DNA of 20,231 nt, from NCBI RefSeq assembly GCF_937936435.1, contig NZ_CALDDG010000096.1, positions 1-20,231 on the forward strand, written 5' to 3'. This document shows, one piece after another, positions 7,453 to 16,662 of this stretch. Within the stretch, counting starts at the first letter, position 1. Each line of letters starts with the position of its first letter. A program made the position numbers and the translations under genes. The notes beneath the pieces are model-generated. The model was not told the origin of the DNA and made no database searches. It saw only the letters and a program-made list of their open reading frames with translations. This stretch comes from an uncultured Sulfuricurvum sp. (GTDB lineage Bacteria; Campylobacterota; Campylobacteria; Campylobacterales; Sulfurimonadaceae).

Positions 7453-8070
7453 CTAGAAACCTTCATTGAGTACGTACCAGAGACGCTCAACCTCGTTATC
7501 GTCTAAAAACAGGGTAGACGCATGAGTATAGAGCCATTCAAGACCTTTAGAATTGATTGAGAGCGTGTGTGAACAATGCTGATGTGCCGGTAAAAAAGCC
7601 CGAATAAGCGAAATATCCTCTTCAATAGGAAGGTCGCAGAAAAAACAAGTGAGCTCTTTATGCAAACGCCCCTCGTAATCCAGAAGCCGAACGTAGGTCT
7701 CGATGGCGACGCGTTTTGGATTTTGATCTTTCCATCGCTGTGCCGCGTCCTCCAAAAGGGTAAAATAAAAATCTCCGATCGATTCGGAGTCTTTGAGATG
7801 GGGATGGAATAAAGCGATAAATTGCTGCCATAGCCGAATCCGTTCATATTGTCCGATCCACGGGAATCCGAGATGGATCACATCCCGTAATCGCCCGATT
7901 GAGCTTTTGATCGAATATTCCGCTTCGAAATCGATTTTAAACCCTAGATTGATCGGACTGTGACGTGCCCCATAGAAGCGATAAAGGGTATGTAAGTTTT
8001 CCTCGGCTATGATTGTGACGATCATATCTTCTTCACGTGCACGAGTGAGTTTGATGATGAATCCCTGCAT
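7453..8070 (-). CDS. recO: DNA recombination/repair protein RecO (epsilon type)
   Basis: The 205-residue protein begins MQGFIIKLTRAREEDMIVTI and continues LHTLYRFYGARHS, the characteristic N-terminal OB-fold of epsilonproteobacterial RecO. The C-terminal half has a zinc-binding arrangement with Cys142-x2-Cys145 and then His165-Cys166, as in RecO. RecO binds single-stranded DNA and, with RecR, loads RecA onto SSB-coated DNA in gap repair. At 205 residues it is shorter than the E. coli protein (about 240) and fits the reduced epsilon form. It is probably the first gene of a three-gene minus-strand unit and diverges from gltB across a 182-bp gap. I see no strong Shine-Dalgarno before ATG 8070. 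Confidence 0.85.
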   Translation of the reverse strand: MQGFIIKLTRAREEDMIVTIIAEENLHTLYRFYGARHSPINLGFKIDFEAEYSIKSSIGRLRDVIHLGFPWIGQYERIRLWQQFIALFHPHLKDSESIGDFYFTLLEDAAQRWKDQNPKRVAIETYVRLLDYEGRLHKELTCFFCDLPIEEDISLIRAFLPAHQHCSHTLSINSKGLEWLYTHASTLFLDDNEVERLWYVLNEGF

Positions 8071-8123
8071 TTTTAGTTCTACTCTACACGTTTGATTCCT
8101 AAATTATCCAATCAGGCCTATCA

Positions 8124-8196
8124 TTTTAACCCTTTTTAACCTTACAGTTGTTAAAATAAGAAAATTTCATCCCTCTTTAAACTACTTATGTTTAAA
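8124..8196. promoter_or_regulatory. Cluster of AT-rich direct and inverted repeats between recO and gltB
   Basis: The 182-bp divergent gap holds TTTTAACC twice, 10 bp apart (8124-8131 and 8134-8141). A perfect 7-bp inverted pair follows, TTTTAAC (8134-8140) with GTTAAAA (8150-8156). A second perfect dyad, TTTAAAC (8176-8182) with GTTTAAA (8190-8196), is flanked by CTC and GAG. Repeats one helical turn apart and two dyads are what an operator region would look like, and gltBD is usually regulated by nitrogen supply. No clear -35/-10 pair stands out. AT-rich DNA gives dyads by chance, so this is a candidate only. Confidence 0.4.
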
Positions 8197-8252
8197 AAGA
8201 GATTAAAAAATAACAATTTGCCGAAATTTATTGGTGAAAGGTGACGATTAGA

Positions 8253-11200
8253 GTGGAATACCAAGACCTATTACGATCATTTAAAGATAACTGCGGATTT
8301 GGTTTGATAGCAAATATTAAAAACCGTCCATCGCATCAAAATTTGGAAAATGCGATTACTGCGCTTGAACGCATGATGCACCGCGGGGCGGTAGCCGCAG
8401 ACGGTAAAACGGGGGACGGAAGCGGATTGCTCTTGTCTTTGCCTCATGAATTTATGCGTGCAGCTGCATCCGAAGCAGGGGTTGAACTGCCTGAAATGTA
8501 TGCGGTAGCCGTTCTATTTACCCGTGATGCCGCCCATTTGGAGCGTTTTGAAAAAATTTGTAGCGATAACGATCTCAAAGTCGTATTGAATCGCCGTATC
8601 CCGGTCGATACGAATGCTTTAGGGGAACAGGCTCTTGCCACATTGCCGGAAATTTACCATGTTTTTATTACCCCGAACTCGTTGATGGCGAGTCAACGTT
8701 TTGATGCATTGCTCTATTTAACCCGAAAAGAGGTTGAACATGCGCTTGTGCACGATCAGGATTTTTATATCGCATCGATGAGTGCGCGGGTTGTTTCGTA
8801 TAAAGGGCTTATTATGCCCACTCATATTAAAGAGTTTTATATCGATTTGCAAAACGAAAATTTTAAAATCTCGTTCGCCCTTTTCCACCAACGCTTTTCA
8901 ACCAATACCTTGCCTAAATGGCGTTTGGCACAGCCGTTTCGTGCTGTAGCTCACAACGGTGAAATCAACTCGGTCGAAGCGAACCGTTTCAATGTCGCAG
9001 TGAAATCCGAATCGATCAAAAGTGAAGTGTTTACCGATGAAGAGATCGCACGTCTTCTTCCGATTCTTCAACCGGGCGGATCGGACAGTGCGAGCGCCGA
9101 TAACTTTTTTGAGTTTTTGATCGTCAACGGTATGGATTTCTTCAAGGCGGCACGTGCCGTCATTCCTGCGCCGTGGCAAAATGCACCGCATATGGATCCG
9201 CAGCTCCGCGCATTTTATGAGTATCACTCTACCGTATTCGAAGCATGGGACGGCCCTGCGGCGTTTTCATTGACGGACGGTCGTTACATCGGATGCGTAT
9301 TGGATCGTAACGGACTGCGTCCTTCTAAATACATTATTACCAAAGACGATACGCTTCTTATCGCAAGCGAATACGGAGTTATCGATATTCACGAAGATCA
9401 AATCAAAGAACGCGGACGATTGCAATCGGGTCAGATGATCGGATTGGATTTGAAATTTGGAAAAGTGCTGAAAGATGAAGATATTAACCAATATCTAAAA
9501 TCGTCAAATCCGTATATGAAATGGCTCAACGACCATATGGTCTATCTTCAAGAGCATGTTGATGAACAATACGCTACGCGCTGCGAATTCAATCCTGAAA
9601 ACCTGATCGAACGTCAACGTTATTTCAATATTACCCAAGAAGTGGTCGAACAAGTGATTGAACCGATGATGCGTGACGGAAAAGAAGCTGTCGGATCGAT
9701 GGGGGATGATACCCCGTTGGCAGCATTCAGTAGTGTTCAACGCCATTTTAGCGACTATTTCAAACAACGGTTCGCACAGGTAACAAACCCGCCGATCGAC
9801 CCGATTCGCGAAAAAGTGGTTATGAGCCTTAACACCGGATTCGGTGAAACCCATAACATCTTAAACGAAATTCCGTCTCATGCAAACCGATTGAAAGCGA
9901 TTTCACCGATCGTTTTCCGGGAAAAACTCGATGTTCTTAAATCGTTCGGAGATAAAAAATCGCCGAGATACCAACCGTTCTACTGCAATGAGGTATTCTC
10001 GACCGCATTTAAAGGTCCTTTGAAACCGGCACTGGAAGCATTGGTCGAACAAGTTATCAAAGCGGTACGCGAAGAGGGTGTCCGTATTGTCATTCTTGAC
10101 GATCAGGGATTCGATCAGGAACACAAAGCGATTCCGATGGCAATGGCGGTCGGACGGATCAGCCGTGCCCTTTTGGATGCAAAAATTCGTCATTTGGCAT
10201 CGATCGTTGCCTGTACAAGCGAGGTGATCGACTCCCACGGTGCGGCGACATTGATCGCTTATGGAGCAAGTGCGGTCTATCCGAGCCTTTTGTTCGAAAC
10301 AGTGGCATCACGTGCAGAAAACAGCGTAAACGAGATCAATTGCTCGGAAGCTTTCAAATCGGTGCACCATGCTTTGAATGCGGGACTCCTTAAAATTATG
10401 TCGAAAATGGGGATTGCTACGATCGCATCGTACCGTAACTCGGGACTTTTTGACGTCATTGGACTCAGTAAAGAGATCGTTCACGAATGTTTCGGGGAGT
10501 CTCACGTCATGATTCCGGGGCTCGTTTATGAAGATATTGATGCCCGTTTGGAAAGAAACCATAAAGCCGCTTTTGAAAAAGGGGGCTTTAACCGTATTTT
10601 CCCATTGAAAATCGGAGGTTTCTACAAATTTTACAACGGTCAGGAACATCACGATTTCAACCCGGATGTGATCCATGCGATTCACCGTGTGTCAAAAACC
10701 GGTAAACGTGAAGATTTCGATAAACTCAGCGCGTTGGTCAACGGCCGCGGACAAAAATTCATCCGTGACTTTTTTGAGTTCAAATCGGATAGGGCAAGCA
10801 TCGACATCTCTGAAGTCGAACCGAAAGAGGCAATTTTCAAACGGTTTGCGTCAGCAGCAATGTCGCTCGGATCGATCTCTCCGGAGGCCCATGAGTGTTT
10901 GGCAGTAGCGATGAACACTATCGGTGCGCAAAGCAACTCGGGTGAAGGGGGCGAAGATGCTGCCCGTTTCGGAACGCTCAAAAATTCGAAAATCAAACAG
11001 GTCGCATCAGGACGTTTCGGAGTTACTCCGGCGTATCTCCGTTCGGCCGAAGAGATTCAGATCAAAGTGGCTCAAGGGGCAAAACCGGGTGAGGGCGGAC
11101 AGCTGCCGGGGCATAAAGTCAGCGGCCTTATTGCACGTCTTCGCTATACGATGCCGGGAGTCACGTTGATTTCGCCTCCTCCTCACCACGATATCTATTC

Positions 11201-12686
11201 GATCGAGGATTTGGCACAGCTCATTTTCGACATGAAACAGGTCAATCCGAATGCTAGAGTAGCGGTTAAACTCGTCTCTTCCGCAGGTGTCGGAACGATT
11301 GCGGCGGGTGTCGCGAAAGCATATGCGGATAAGATTATCATCTCCGGCGGTGACGGCGGAACGGGTGCGGCTCCACTCACCTCGATCAAATTCGCGGGGA
11401 ATCCGTGGGAACTCGGACTTTCCGAAGCACACAATGCCTTGAAAGTCAACAATCTCCGCGGATTGGTACACGTACAAACCGACGGTGGACTCAAAACGGG
11501 TCAGGATATCGTGAAAGCGGCATTGTTAGGTGCGGAGAGCTACGCGTTCGGTACGGGTGCGTTGACGATCATCGGTTGTAAAATGCTCCGTATCTGTCAT
11601 GTCAATAAATGTTCGGTGGGGATTGCGACGCAAAATGAAAAACTGCGCAGCGAATACTTCAACGGTACGGTTGAGCAATTGATCAACTACTTCACCTATT
11701 TGGCTGAAGATGTTCGTAAAATAATGGCACAACTCGGATATAAAACGATGGAAGAGATGATCGGACGCAGCGATTTGCTTCGTGTAGTCGATACCGAATT
11801 CGCGAAAAAATTCGATTTTAGTTCGGTATTGCATCGTGAAGAGGGATTTGATACCTGCCAATCGCCGAGCAATGAACCGTTCGATGCCAACGAATTTGAA
11901 AAAGAGGTTCTGGCCGAAGCGATGGATGCGATCAAAAATCCGGAACGTCCGATTAAAATCGTTCGTGACATCTGTAATCTCAATCGTAGTTTCGGGGCGC
12001 GTATCAGCGGTGAAATCGCTCAATACTACGGCGATTCCGGTCTGAAAGCCAATACGATTAAAATCAACCTCAAAGGGATTGCCGGACAAGCTCTCGGCGC
12101 CTTTTTGATCAATGGTGTCTCTATCCGTCTTGAAGGGGTAGCCAACGATTACATCGGAAAAGGGATGCATGGCGGTAAAATCGTTATCCGCTCCCAAAAT
12201 CAGGGAGAGGCGTTCAGCGCAGGCGGTAATACCTGTTTGTACGGCGCAACAGGCGGTAAGCTTTACATCGCAGGTTCGGTTGGAGAGCGTTTTGCCGTTC
12301 GTAATTCCGGAGCGATGGCCGTTGTCGAAGGGACGGGAGATAATGCGTGCGAATATATGACGGGCGGTGTCGTCGTCATTCTCGGTAAAACGGGTATTAA
12401 CTTTGGTGCGGGTATGACAGGCGGATTTGCATTCGTGTACGATGAAGATCACAGTTTTGTCGAAAACGTGAACCGTGAATTGGTCGATGCACTGCGCATC
12501 GATACCGATGACGGAGACGAAGCGAGACACTATCTCAAACGTCTTTTAAAAGACTATGTGGCGGAGACCGAAAGTGAAAAGGCACAGATCCTATTAGACA
12601 ACTTCCGTGTCGAAATCCGTAATTTCTGGCTTGTCCGCCCGAAAAATTTAACCAAACTGCCACTTAATCCGGATAAAGGGGACTAA
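8253..12686 (+). CDS. gltB: Glutamate synthase large (alpha) subunit
   Basis: The protein is about 1477 residues, the normal length for NADPH-type GOGAT. Domains in order: a class II glutamine amidotransferase whose nucleophile Cys14 (DNCGFGL) is exposed after removal of a short propeptide; a central domain; the FMN-binding synthase domain with glycine-rich stretches (GEGGQLPGHKVSG; ISGGDGGTGAAP); a [3Fe-4S] site Cys1109-x5-Cys1115-x4-Cys1120; and the C-terminal beta-helix with repeated GG motifs (GGVVVILGKTG). It makes two glutamates from glutamine and 2-oxoglutarate, with electrons delivered by GltD. GTG 8241 is possible, but AAGGTGA at 8238-8244 is well spaced for GTG 8253, which also gives the usual short propeptide. 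gltD follows after 5 bp. Confidence 0.97.
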   Translation: MEYQDLLRSFKDNCGFGLIANIKNRPSHQNLENAITALERMMHRGAVAADGKTGDGSGLLLSLPHEFMRAAASEAGVELPEMYAVAVLFTRDAAHLERFEKICSDNDLKVVLNRRIPVDTNALGEQALATLPEIYHVFITPNSLMASQRFDALLYLTRKEVEHALVHDQDFYIASMSARVVSYKGLIMPTHIKEFYIDLQNENFKISFALFHQRFSTNTLPKWRLAQPFRAVAHNGEINSVEANRFNVAVKSESIKSEVFTDEEIARLLPILQPGGSDSASADNFFEFLIVNGMDFFKAARAVIPAPWQNAPHMDPQLRAFYEYHSTVFEAWDGPAAFSLTDGRYIGCVLDRNGLRPSKYIITKDDTLLIASEYGVIDIHEDQIKERGRLQSGQMIGLDLKFGKVLKDEDINQYLKSSNPYMKWLNDHMVYLQEHVDEQYATRCEFNPENLIERQRYFNITQEVVEQVIEPMMRDGKEAVGSMGDDTPLAAFSSVQRHFSDYFKQRFAQVTNPPIDPIREKVVMSLNTGFGETHNILNEIPSHANRLKAISPIVFREKLDVLKSFGDKKSPRYQPFYCNEVFSTAFKGPLKPALEALVEQVIKAVREEGVRIVILDDQGFDQEHKAIPMAMAVGRISRALLDAKIRHLASIVACTSEVIDSHGAATLIAYGASAVYPSLLFETVASRAENSVNEINCSEAFKSVHHALNAGLLKIMSKMGIATIASYRNSGLFDVIGLSKEIVHECFGESHVMIPGLVYEDIDARLERNHKAAFEKGGFNRIFPLKIGGFYKFYNGQEHHDFNPDVIHAIHRVSKTGKREDFDKLSALVNGRGQKFIRDFFEFKSDRASIDISEVEPKEAIFKRFASAAMSLGSISPEAHECLAVAMNTIGAQSNSGEGGEDAARFGTLKNSKIKQVASGRFGVTPAYLRSAEEIQIKVAQGAKPGEGGQLPGHKVSGLIARLRYTMPGVTLISPPPHHDIYSIEDLAQLIFDMKQVNPNARVAVKLVSSAGVGTIAAGVAKAYADKIIISGGDGGTGAAPLTSIKFAGNPWELGLSEAHNALKVNNLRGLVHVQTDGGLKTGQDIVKAALLGAESYAFGTGALTIIGCKMLRICHVNKCSVGIATQNEKLRSEYFNGTVEQLINYFTYLAEDVRKIMAQLGYKTMEEMIGRSDLLRVVDTEFAKKFDFSSVLHREEGFDTCQSPSNEPFDANEFEKEVLAEAMDAIKNPERPIKIVRDICNLNRSFGARISGEIAQYYGDSGLKANTIKINLKGIAGQALGAFLINGVSIRLEGVANDYIGKGMHGGKIVIRSQNQGEAFSAGGNTCLYGATGGKLYIAGSVGERFAVRNSGAMAVVEGTGDNACEYMTGGVVVILGKTGINFGAGMTGGFAFVYDEDHSFVENVNRELVDALRIDTDDGDEARHYLKRLLKDYVAETESEKAQILLDNFRVEIRNFWLVRPKNLTKLPLNPDKGD

Positions 12687-12691
12687 TTACT

Positions 12692-14074
12692 ATGAGAGAA
12701 TTTTTAACGATTGAACGTATCGACCCCTCGAAACGTCTTGTTTTACAACGTTTAAAAGATTTTAGCGAGATTTATGAGCCGATGGGTGCAAGTGATGCGA
12801 CATCGCAGAGTGACCGTTGTATCCAATGCGGCGATCCGTTTTGTCTTAATAAATGCCCGTTGCACAACTACATTCCTCAATGGCTCAAAGCAGTTGCGGA
12901 AAAAGATTTGAAATTCGCGTTTAACCTTTCAAATGAACCTTCGCCGTTTCCGGAAGTGATGGGACGCGTTTGCCCGCACGATCGTTTATGTGAAGGGGAT
13001 TGTACGTTAAATGACGGGCACGGAGCGATTACGATCGGTTCGGTAGAAACGTTTATCAACGAAGAGGGATTCCGCCAAGGATTGAAACCGTATTTTCCGG
13101 GAATCACAACCGACAAGAAAGTTGCGATCATCGGATCGGGCCCGGCAGGATTATCGGCAGCAACCTATTTGCTCCGTTCGGGCATTGCGGTGACAATGTA
13201 CGAACGCAGTGATCGTGCCGGTGGATTGTTGACGTACGGTATTCCGAACTTTAAACTTGACAAAAAAATCGTCGAGCGCCGCGTCTCTTTGTTGGTCGAA
13301 GCGGGATTGGAACTTGTATTGAACTGCGAAGTGGGCAAAGATATAGAATTTGACGCCATAGCAAGCAAACATGACGCCGTATTTATCGGTATCGGTTCGA
13401 CAAAAGCCAAAGCTGCAAAAATCGCCGGAGAAAATGCTTCCAACGTTTATACTTCGATGGAGTATTTAACGGCTATCCAACGCAAAAATTTCGGTTTGGC
13501 ATACGATAAAAAATTTGATTTTAAAGATCTTGAAGTCGTTGTGATCGGGGGCGGTGATACGGCTATGGACTGTGTCCGTACCGCGCGTCGTGAAGGGGCT
13601 AAAAACGTTACGTGTCTGTATCGTCGTGACGCACATAATATGCCTGGCTCGGTCAAAGAGTACAAAAATGCGATCGAAGAAGGGGTCGAGTTTGTTTTCC
13701 ACGCTTCTCCGAAAGAAGTTATCCTCGGAGACGGCGGAAAAGCGGTCGGAATTCATATGGCTAAAACCGTTCTCGGCGCGAAAGACGAGTCTGGCCGTCA
13801 AAAAATGGAAGAGGTCAAAGGCGGCGATTTTAACGTCAATGCCGACGTTATTATTATGGCGCTTGGATTTGATCCGGTGGTGCCTCCATTTTTGGCTGAA
13901 AACGGAATTTCGGTCAATAGCTGGGGTGGAATCGTCCTCAACGACAAGCACGAAACAAGTACTCCGGGAATCTATGCAGGCGGCGATTGCTACCGCGGAG
14001 CCGATTTGGTTGTCACGGCAGCATATGACGGACGTGAAGCTGCCCGTTCGATTGTAAAATCGTTATTGGGGTAA
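12692..14074 (+). CDS. gltD: Glutamate synthase small (beta) subunit
   Basis: The 460-residue protein takes electrons from NAD(P)H via FAD and iron-sulfur clusters to the GltB synthase site. An N-terminal cysteine-rich region carries Cys43, Cys46, Cys51 and Cys55 (CIQCGDPFCLNKC) plus Cys94, Cys100 and Cys104, the ligands expected for two [4Fe-4S] clusters. Two Rossmann folds follow: GSGPAG at 148-153 for FAD and VIGGGDTAMDC at about 287-297 for NAD(P)H. The end has the family's GDCYRGADLVVTAAYDGREAA segment, about residues 432-452. Length and motifs are complete. AAGGGG lies inside the end of gltB, about 10 nt before the ATG. Its stop overlaps the ATG of the IMPase-like gene. Confidence 0.96.
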   Translation: MREFLTIERIDPSKRLVLQRLKDFSEIYEPMGASDATSQSDRCIQCGDPFCLNKCPLHNYIPQWLKAVAEKDLKFAFNLSNEPSPFPEVMGRVCPHDRLCEGDCTLNDGHGAITIGSVETFINEEGFRQGLKPYFPGITTDKKVAIIGSGPAGLSAATYLLRSGIAVTMYERSDRAGGLLTYGIPNFKLDKKIVERRVSLLVEAGLELVLNCEVGKDIEFDAIASKHDAVFIGIGSTKAKAAKIAGENASNVYTSMEYLTAIQRKNFGLAYDKKFDFKDLEVVVIGGGDTAMDCVRTARREGAKNVTCLYRRDAHNMPGSVKEYKNAIEEGVEFVFHASPKEVILGDGGKAVGIHMAKTVLGAKDESGRQKMEEVKGGDFNVNADVIIMALGFDPVVPPFLAENGISVNSWGGIVLNDKHETSTPGIYAGGDCYRGADLVVTAAYDGREAARSIVKSLLG

Positions 14075-14802
14075 TGAAACCTTTTATTGACGCGGCAATG
14101 GCCGCATGTCAGGAGATACAAACTCTTGTACTCCACAACGACGTCTCTTTATTTACTGCACATACTTCAGGATTCGGCGGAGATATCAGCCGCGGCGTTG
14201 ATTTACAAGCCGAATCGATCTGTCATCGTCACCTTTCACCGTTTGGATCCGTTTTTTCCGAAGAGAGCGGATGGATGGGTGAAAAATCTTCTATCACTAT
14301 CGTTTTAGACCCGATTGACGGAAGCGATAATTTTATTTCCGCTTTTCCGTATTACGGTGTTTCCCTCTGTCGTCTCCAGAATGGGACGGCTACCGATGCT
14401 ATTGTATGCAATCTGGTCAATGGCGATGTATTCGTCCGCACGCCGGACGAATATTATAAATGTACTCTCAAAACCCTATACGTCAAACTGCCTGTGTTAG
14501 TGAATCCGTTTGCAAAAATAGGGTTATTCGAAAAAGCGGCGGAACATCCCGCATTGATTAAAATATTGATGGAAAATAAGCTCAAATTCCGTTCTCCCGG
14601 AGCGCTGGCACTCTCGTTAGCGTATGCCCCTTATGTAAAATATATGCTATTTTTGGGTACAATGCGGCCATACGATATCCAAGCCGGACTCTATTTGAGT
14701 CAACATTTGCATTTTATTCAGGATGAACGATATATCCTGATCAGCGCGGATAAAGAGGTATTTGAACAGATACGTTCGATTGTAGAAAAGGAGTATTTTT
14801 GA
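14074..14802 (+). CDS. Inositol monophosphatase-family phosphatase
   Basis: The 242-residue protein has the metal-binding motifs of the IMPase/FBPase/CysQ superfamily: Glu63-Glu64-Ser65 (FSEES), Asp79-Pro-Ile-Asp82-Gly-Ser (DPIDGSDNF), and a C-terminal Asp201 in YDIQAG where family members have WDxAAG. These bind Mg2+ for hydrolysis of a phosphomonoester. The substrate cannot be read from the sequence. The usual Gly-Gly after the last motif is missing and the protein is shorter than E. coli SuhB (267). As I recall, the C. jejuni homologue (Cj0128c) also lies next to accD, so the pairing is old. It overlaps the gltD stop by one base, and its own stop overlaps the TTG start of accD. Confidence 0.85.
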   Translation: MKPFIDAAMAACQEIQTLVLHNDVSLFTAHTSGFGGDISRGVDLQAESICHRHLSPFGSVFSEESGWMGEKSSITIVLDPIDGSDNFISAFPYYGVSLCRLQNGTATDAIVCNLVNGDVFVRTPDEYYKCTLKTLYVKLPVLVNPFAKIGLFEKAAEHPALIKILMENKLKFRSPGALALSLAYAPYVKYMLFLGTMRPYDIQAGLYLSQHLHFIQDERYILISADKEVFEQIRSIVEKEYF

Positions 14803-15641
14803 GTCTATTTAATCTATTCGGTGACTCCGAAAAAAAGAAACAGCCCACTAAGAGTGAAGCGCCGTCTCACTGGGTAAAATGCCCCTCATGCCAATCATTG
14901 ATGTATTATAAAGAGATCGAGAAACAAAACCATGTATGCCCGAAATGCGGTTTTCACCTTCGTATCGGGGTAAAAGAACGTTTGGCCCTGATCGCGGACG
15001 AGGGAAGTTTCGTAGAGTTTGACGGCAATTTACGACCGACCGATCCGATTAATTTTGTCGATAAAAAAAGTTATGCCGCACGGGTTGAAGAGGGGTACGC
15101 CAAAAACGGGACTTACTCTTCAGTCGTAAGCGGTGAGTGTACGATTAACAGCATTCCGGCGCAATTGGTCGTTTTTGATTTTAACTTCATGGGCGGATCA
15201 TTGGGCTCTGTCGAAGGGGAAAAAATCGTACGTGCCGTTAACCGTGCTATCGAAAAACGGATGGGACTGATTATTGTCAGTGCAAGCGGAGGAGCACGGA
15301 TGCAGGAGAGTACCTTTTCTCTCATGCAAATGTCTAAAACCTCGGCGGCGTTGGCAAAACTTGCCGAGGCAAAACTCCCTTATATCTCTTTGCTTACCGA
15401 TCCGACGATGGGAGGGGTAAGTGCATCGTTTGCAACATTGGGTGATATTATTATTGCCGAGCCCGGCGCTTTAGTCGGTTTCGCCGGTCAGCGGGTTATC
15501 AAACAAACGATCGGAAGCGATCTGCCTGAAGGATTTCAACGAGCTGAATTCCTTCTCGAAAAAGGCTCAATCGATATGATCGTAAGCCGTAATGAACTTA
15601 AAGAGACCCTGAGCGATATGCTCAAACTACTTCTCCCTTAA
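14799..15641 (+). CDS. accD: Acetyl-CoA carboxylase carboxyltransferase subunit beta
   Basis: The 280-residue protein is the beta subunit of the carboxyltransferase that makes malonyl-CoA for fatty-acid synthesis, working with AccA. An N-terminal zinc ribbon has Cys28-x2-Cys31 and Cys47-x2-Cys50. A crotonase-like core follows, with SASGGARMQES forming the oxyanion region, then DPTMGGVSASFA and GFAGQRVIKQT. Length fits the family. The start is a TTG at 14799 overlapping the previous stop. AAAAGGAG at 14786-14793 is 5 nt before it and no nearer ATG is in frame, so the TTG is well supported. Its stop overlaps the next ATG (TAATG). Confidence 0.97.
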   Translation: MSLFNLFGDSEKKKQPTKSEAPSHWVKCPSCQSLMYYKEIEKQNHVCPKCGFHLRIGVKERLALIADEGSFVEFDGNLRPTDPINFVDKKSYAARVEEGYAKNGTYSSVVSGECTINSIPAQLVVFDFNFMGGSLGSVEGEKIVRAVNRAIEKRMGLIIVSASGGARMQESTFSLMQMSKTSAALAKLAEAKLPYISLLTDPTMGGVSASFATLGDIIIAEPGALVGFAGQRVIKQTIGSDLPEGFQRAEFLLEKGSIDMIVSRNELKETLSDMLKLLLP

Positions 15642-16198
15642 TGCGCCTCTACGCCCTTTGTGATACGGACACTCTTGCCAAACACGGTGTCGGATATGAA
15701 GAGTTTGTTCAGCGTGCCAAGAAATTTGGTGCGGAAGTGTTGCAATATCGCAATAAAAAAGGGGATGTTGCGGCGATAAAAGCTGATCTAATAGCGCTTC
15801 GTCGACTTTGGGACGGTTATCTGATCGTTAACGATCAGTATGAATTGGCCTCTTTTTGCGATGGAGTTCACATCGGTCAAGAAGATTTAACCGCGATTGA
15901 CCTCGATCCGGTCCGTGCGGTCAAAATTTTAAAAATGGCAATCGGAGACGATAAAATCATCGGCCTTTCCACCCACAGCCAAAAAGAGATTGAAATTGCC
16001 AATGCCTTGGATATCAACTATATCGGTTTGGGAGCGTACCGCTCTACCGCGACAAAATCGGATGCAAAGGTTCTTGGTGAAAAACTAGATGCTATAGCTG
16101 CCTTTTCGCGACATCCGGTTGCAGCAATCGGCGGGGTAAAATTGGATGATCAATTCAGACATGTCACCTATTGGGTTATCGGATCAGGATTATTGTGA
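15641..16198 (+). CDS. Short thiamine-phosphate synthase-like protein (ThiE/TenI family)
   Basis: The 185-residue TIM-barrel protein shows most ThiE motifs in order: QYRNKK (35-40), VND (63-65), GVHIGQEDL (75-83), GLSTHS (108-113), GLGAYRSTATK (129-139) and AIGGV (162-166). ThiE joins HMP-PP and THZ-P into thiamine phosphate. The protein is about 25 residues shorter than typical ThiE and ends at VIGSGLL. TenI-like relatives share this fold but isomerise thiazole tautomers. The QYR, VND and THS residues favour ThiE, but a second, dedicated thiE elsewhere is possible. No other thiamine gene is nearby. I do not recall it in the equivalent C. jejuni block, so it looks like an insertion between accD and rlmH. 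It overlaps accD by one base. Confidence 0.75.
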   Translation: MRLYALCDTDTLAKHGVGYEEFVQRAKKFGAEVLQYRNKKGDVAAIKADLIALRRLWDGYLIVNDQYELASFCDGVHIGQEDLTAIDLDPVRAVKILKMAIGDDKIIGLSTHSQKEIEIANALDINYIGLGAYRSTATKSDAKVLGEKLDAIAAFSRHPVAAIGGVKLDDQFRHVTYWVIGSGLL

Positions 16199-16653
16199 AT
16201 ATTTCAATCATATCAATAGCTAAAAAAGAGCGTTCCCTTTACGATCCTCTTTATCAAGAGCAGATTAAAATGATCTCCCGATTTGCTAAACTTGAAGATA
16301 TCGAGCTTTTTCCTAAAGAGGTGGCTAAAGCGCATCAAATCAGTTCCGAAGCATCTCAAATTGCATATTCAAGACTTTTATCACCGATGTTGGGTAAAAA
16401 CTATTCAATTGCGTTGCATCCTGACGGGAAAAAGATGGATAGTTTTGCATTTAGTAAGCTTATAAGTGATAAAATTTCATTGCAATTTTTCATAGGCGGT
16501 GCATACGGCTTTGAAAAGAGCTTTGTAGACCAATGTGATGCGGCGATTAGTCTTTCGGATATGACTATGAGTCACAAAATTGCAAAAGCGGTACTACTAG
16601 AGCAGATTTACCGTGCCTATTCATTGTTGGCAAACCATCCGTATCACAAATGA
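16195..16653 (+). CDS. rlmH: 23S rRNA pseudouridine-1915 N3-methyltransferase RlmH
   Basis: The 152-residue SPOUT methyltransferase has the diagnostic end of RlmH: IGGAYG (100-105), SLSDMTMSHKIAK (119-131) and EQIYRAYSLLANHPYHK (136-152), which form the knotted SAM site. It methylates pseudouridine 1915 in helix 69 of 23S rRNA on the assembled ribosome. Length is normal (E. coli 155). The frame is open back to 16171, but GTG 16195 gives the usual short N terminus (MNISIISIAKKE) and has AGGA at 16186-16189. It overlaps the thiE-like stop (GTGA) by four bases. Confidence 0.93.
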   Translation: MNISIISIAKKERSLYDPLYQEQIKMISRFAKLEDIELFPKEVAKAHQISSEASQIAYSRLLSPMLGKNYSIALHPDGKKMDSFAFSKLISDKISLQFFIGGAYGFEKSFVDQCDAAISLSDMTMSHKIAKAVLLEQIYRAYSLLANHPYHK

Positions 16654-16662
16654 GGAGCATTG

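Noticed and set aside
11526..12530. Long open frame (334 codons) on the minus strand inside gltB
   Set aside because: It lies wholly within the well-supported gltB gene. The translation is low in recognisable motifs and reflects codon bias of the sense strand. Several similar antisense frames occur across gltB and gltD.
14315..14500. Alternative frames inside the IMPase-like gene
   Set aside because: They overlap a gene with clear metal-site motifs in another frame and have no features of their own.
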